Part shown: in pieces, positions 7,010-8,652 of the stretch
Numbering within the stretch: position 1 is the first letter of the stretch
How the letters are laid out: each line of letters opens with the position of its first letter
Assembly: GCA_002350465.1 (NCBI GenBank)
Contig: DEEW01000046.1
Coordinates: 2,231 to 10,882 of the forward strand
Length of the DNA: 8,652 nucleotides
Source of the DNA: Lachnospiraceae bacterium UBA2868
Lineage (GTDB): Bacteria > Bacillota_A > Clostridia > Lachnospirales > Lachnospiraceae
Reading direction: 5' to 3'
Program-made: the position numbers and the translations under genes
The notes under the pieces: model-generated
Told to the model about the DNA's origin: nothing
Database searches by the model: none
What the model saw: only the letters and a program-made list of their open reading frames with translations

Positions 7010-7068
7010 AGTATAAAGTTTTCGGGAAAGATGTCCGAAATATGTATTGAAAATATTAAATCTGTACA
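7010..7068. other. Non-coding segment after the glgB terminator; no clear promoter
   Basis: No gene is visible here. TTTCGG (7020-7025) can pair with CCGAAA (7035-7040) around a short loop. TTGAAA (7047-7052) is a possible -35 box, but no good -10 lies at 16-18 bp. TATAAA (7012-7017) resembles a -10 box, with only a poor -35 inside the terminator. The 10-mer TAAAGTTTTC at 7014-7023 recurs at 7079-7088 within the palindrome. The ftsK promoter is presumably in this stretch but cannot be placed with confidence. Confidence 0.4.
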
Positions 7069-7111
7069 CTAGGTGGTGTAAAGTTTTCTATGAAAACTTT
7101 GCAGCACGTAG
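7069..7111. repeat. 43-bp imperfect palindrome between glgB and ftsK
   Basis: Two 20-nt arms (7069-7088 and 7092-7111) flank the loop TAT. Seventeen pairs are Watson-Crick, one is G-T (7079/7101) and two are G-G mismatches (7072/7108, 7076/7104). The inner nine pairs, AAAGTTTTC against GAAAACTTT, are perfect. There is no T-tract after it, so it is not a standard terminator. It lies in the predicted 5' leader or promoter region of ftsK and abuts a second hairpin. It could be a protein-binding site, a structured RNA leader or a small palindromic repeat element; the sequence alone does not decide. Confidence 0.75.
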
Positions 7112-7148
7112 GCCACGCCCGAGCGAAGCGAGATTTAAATGGCGTGGC
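7112..7148. repeat. Adjacent hairpin with GC-rich 8-bp stem and mirror-repeat loop
   Basis: GCCACGCC (7112-7119, after G7111) read as GGCCACGC in phase pairs as GCCACGCC with GGCGTGGC (7141-7148), an 8-bp GC-rich stem. The 21-nt loop holds GAGCGAAGCGAG (7121-7132), which reads the same backwards, and the palindrome ATTTAAAT (7133-7140). It begins one base after the 43-bp palindrome ends, so the two would stack end to end. The hairpin ends 15 bases before the ftsK ribosome binding site. It is not followed by a T-run. The exact stem register may shift by one base. Confidence 0.65.
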
Positions 7149-7173
7149 TCTCAAGAGGAAACAGGGAGTAAAT

Positions 7174-8652
7174 ATGGCAACGGGGTCATCAAAGAGGCGA
7201 AGAGCGCCTTCGAGATCGAAAAAGAAGCTTAAGAAAAATCAAAATCCGGGTATTGCAGAGGAGATACTTCTGTTTGGCGCACTTGGTGTGGCAATCCTGC
7301 TGTTTCTCGGATGCTGCGGTCTTCTGGGAACATTCGGTAAGGCCGTACATAATGTGATGATCGGATTGTTCGGCATGGTAGGTTTCCTTTTGCCGTTCAT
7401 TTTCTTTATTGTAAGTGCGTTCATTATTTCCAATAAATGGGAAAAAGTCGCAAAAGTAAAGCTCTCGGCAAGTATTGTACTTGTTATTGTTTTGTGCTGC
7501 TTTGCACAGCTTATCTTTGCGAAGGATATGGTTGTATCGAGAACTGTTGATTATTACACCGACAGAGCCAAAAACGGAGGACTCTTCGGCGGAGCCATAT
7601 CTCATTTTCTGTGCAGGTATTTAGGACTTGCCGGAACTATTGTAATCCTGGTTGTTCTCCTTATCATCTGCATTGTACTTCTGACGGACAGATCATTTTT
7701 CACAAGCCTCAAGGAAGGCGGAAAGATGCTTAGCGCGGATGCCAGGCGCAACATGGAGTATCGCAGGCAGGTAAATGAAGTCAGAAGCATGGAACGAGAG
7801 GAACGGGATCTCGAAAGATGGGAGAAGCGCAAGGAAAATCATGAGCGCCACGTAGCAAAACAGGAAGCAAAACGTGCTGCCGCGCTTGAGGAGAGAAGAC
7901 GTAAGGCCGAAGAACGTAAAGCGGCAAATGCCGGCAAGATGAATTTCGGCGCAAGTGATCTTAAGAGCGATAAAAAAGAAGAGATCGAAGAAATAACAGA
8001 TTATGAAGAGTTAACCGATTTCGAACCTGTTACCGAAGAGGCTGACGAAACATATACCTATCCCGGTGAAAGCGTTATACCCGAAGAAGAACTTAGGGCA
8101 ATGCAAGGGCCCGAGTCCATGTTTTACGGTAATTCTTCATCGTATGTATCGACTGTATCAAAGCCTGAGGCAGAACCGGATGAGGACGGATCCCGGGAAG
8201 AGCCAAAGGGTCTTATGGCCGGCACCAAGCTCTCAAGGGAAGATTACAACGGTGATGTTACGGAAATAACGGAATTCTTTGAGGGTGCCAGCGAGGAAGA
8301 ACTCTTCGGAAAAAGCGAGCCTACCGAGACTCCCAGACCCAACGTCAAAACGAGTCACAGGATCAGCATTACCCCGCGTGAAGATGCCGTATTAAAAGAG
8401 GCATATGAACGGGATATGTACATAGACGATGAAGACACCTTCGAAGATGATTACAGCGATGTAGCTGAGATATTTGATAAACGCGGCACGAAGGAAGTCG
8501 TTCCCGGATCCCGTCCCAATCTTGCGGAAGAAAATCGCAAGCCGGCTCCCGAATCCGCGGTAGTTGCACAGGGCAAATCCATCAGAGTTAAAAAGGGTGG
8601 AAAGATTAAACTTCCCAAGCCGGAGCTCCTCAATGAGGTTAAAATATCCGCA
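7174..8652 (+). CDS. ftsK: FtsK/SpoIIIE family DNA translocase, N-terminal part (open at window edge)
   Basis: This frame has no stop for 493 codons up to the window edge. FtsK/SpoIIIE proteins are septal, membrane-anchored hexameric motors that pump chromosomal DNA during division or sporulation. A Lys/Arg-rich tail (7-22) precedes four membrane segments (about 28-54, 62-85, 97-116 and 148-171), the FtsK 4TM anchor. A charged, probably coiled-coil stretch follows (about 186-252), then a long acidic disordered linker (about 260-465). KIKLPKPELL (477-486) looks like the start of the alpha domain, where the family usually has a Pro-x-x-x-LL motif. The RecA-like motor with Walker A and the gamma domain would lie beyond the edge. 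The ATG at 7174 has AGGGAG (7163-7168) at 5 nt. The motor motifs are unseen, so the call rests on the membrane anchor, the linker design and the alpha-domain start. Confidence 0.86.
   Translation, partial: MATGSSKRRRAPSRSKKKLKKNQNPGIAEEILLFGALGVAILLFLGCCGLLGTFGKAVHNVMIGLFGMVGFLLPFIFFIVSAFIISNKWEKVAKVKLSASIVLVIVLCCFAQLIFAKDMVVSRTVDYYTDRAKNGGLFGGAISHFLCRYLGLAGTIVILVVLLIICIVLLTDRSFFTSLKEGGKMLSADARRNMEYRRQVNEVRSMEREERDLERWEKRKENHERHVAKQEAKRAAALEERRRKAEERKAANAGKMNFGASDLKSDKKEEIEEITDYEELTDFEPVTEEADETYTYPGESVIPEEELRAMQGPESMFYGNSSSYVSTVSKPEAEPDEDGSREEPKGLMAGTKLSREDYNGDVTEITEFFEGASEEELFGKSEPTETPRPNVKTSHRISITPREDAVLKEAYERDMYIDDEDTFEDDYSDVAEIFDKRGTKEVVPGSRPNLAEENRKPAPESAVVAQGKSIRVKKGGKIKLPKPELLNEVKISA

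Noticed and set aside
7014..7088. 10-bp direct repeat TAAAGTTTTC at 7014-7023 and 7079-7088 as possible insertion target duplication
   Set aside because: The second copy is one arm of the palindrome, and the interval has no transposon-like ends or gene.
7047..7232. 61-codon plus-strand frame with a TTG start across the hairpins
   Set aside because: It has no ribosome binding site, runs through both palindromes and overlaps the ftsK start in another frame.
7189..7605. 138-codon open frame on the minus strand
   Set aside because: It lies opposite the membrane-anchor part of ftsK. The plus-strand frame has four hydrophobic segments and stays open to the edge, which explains the region better.

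Overview
This window looks like a chromosomal housekeeping segment of a low-to-mid GC Firmicute. A rumen or gut Lachnospiraceae (Butyrivibrio/Roseburia type) fits best. The evidence is the pairing of tatD with rsmA/ksgA, sigma-A type promoters, AAGGAG-like ribosome binding sites, a short-form (637 aa) GlgB and a four-TM FtsK. The family-level placement is an inference from protein character and was not checked by a search.

Layout. Positions 1-27 hold the 5' part of a tRNA gene on the minus strand, cut by the window edge. Positions 28-136 form a divergent promoter region: a minus-strand promoter for the tRNA and a plus-strand promoter for tatD, with -10 boxes only one base apart. A plus-strand run follows: tatD (137-901) and rsmA/ksgA (901-1758) share one base. 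Next comes a 1066-aa protein (1821-5021) with a TPR-like N-terminus, a very long disordered middle with Tyr/Gln/Pro repeats and a Glu/Pro-rich part, and a C-terminal domain that resembles a degenerate CbbX-type AAA+ domain. It starts with TTG and has its own near-consensus promoter, whose -35 box lies in the last codons of ksgA. The glycogen branching enzyme gene glgB (5049-6962) follows after 27 bp, very likely in the same operon, and ends at a clear Rho-independent terminator (6981-7009). Positions 7010-7173 are non-coding and carry a 43-bp imperfect palindrome and an adjacent hairpin. From 7174 to the window edge runs the open 5' part (493 codons) of an ftsK/spoIIIE-type DNA translocase gene.

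How the parts relate. tatD and ksgA form a nucleic-acid housekeeping pair (3'-5' nuclease / metal hydrolase; 16S rRNA dimethylation). The TPR/AAA-like protein and glgB form a separate unit that may link a scaffold or adaptor protein to glycogen synthesis. ftsK is a separate transcription unit for chromosome segregation at the division septum. The least ordinary items are the TPR-linker-degenerate-AAA protein and the double hairpin in front of ftsK.
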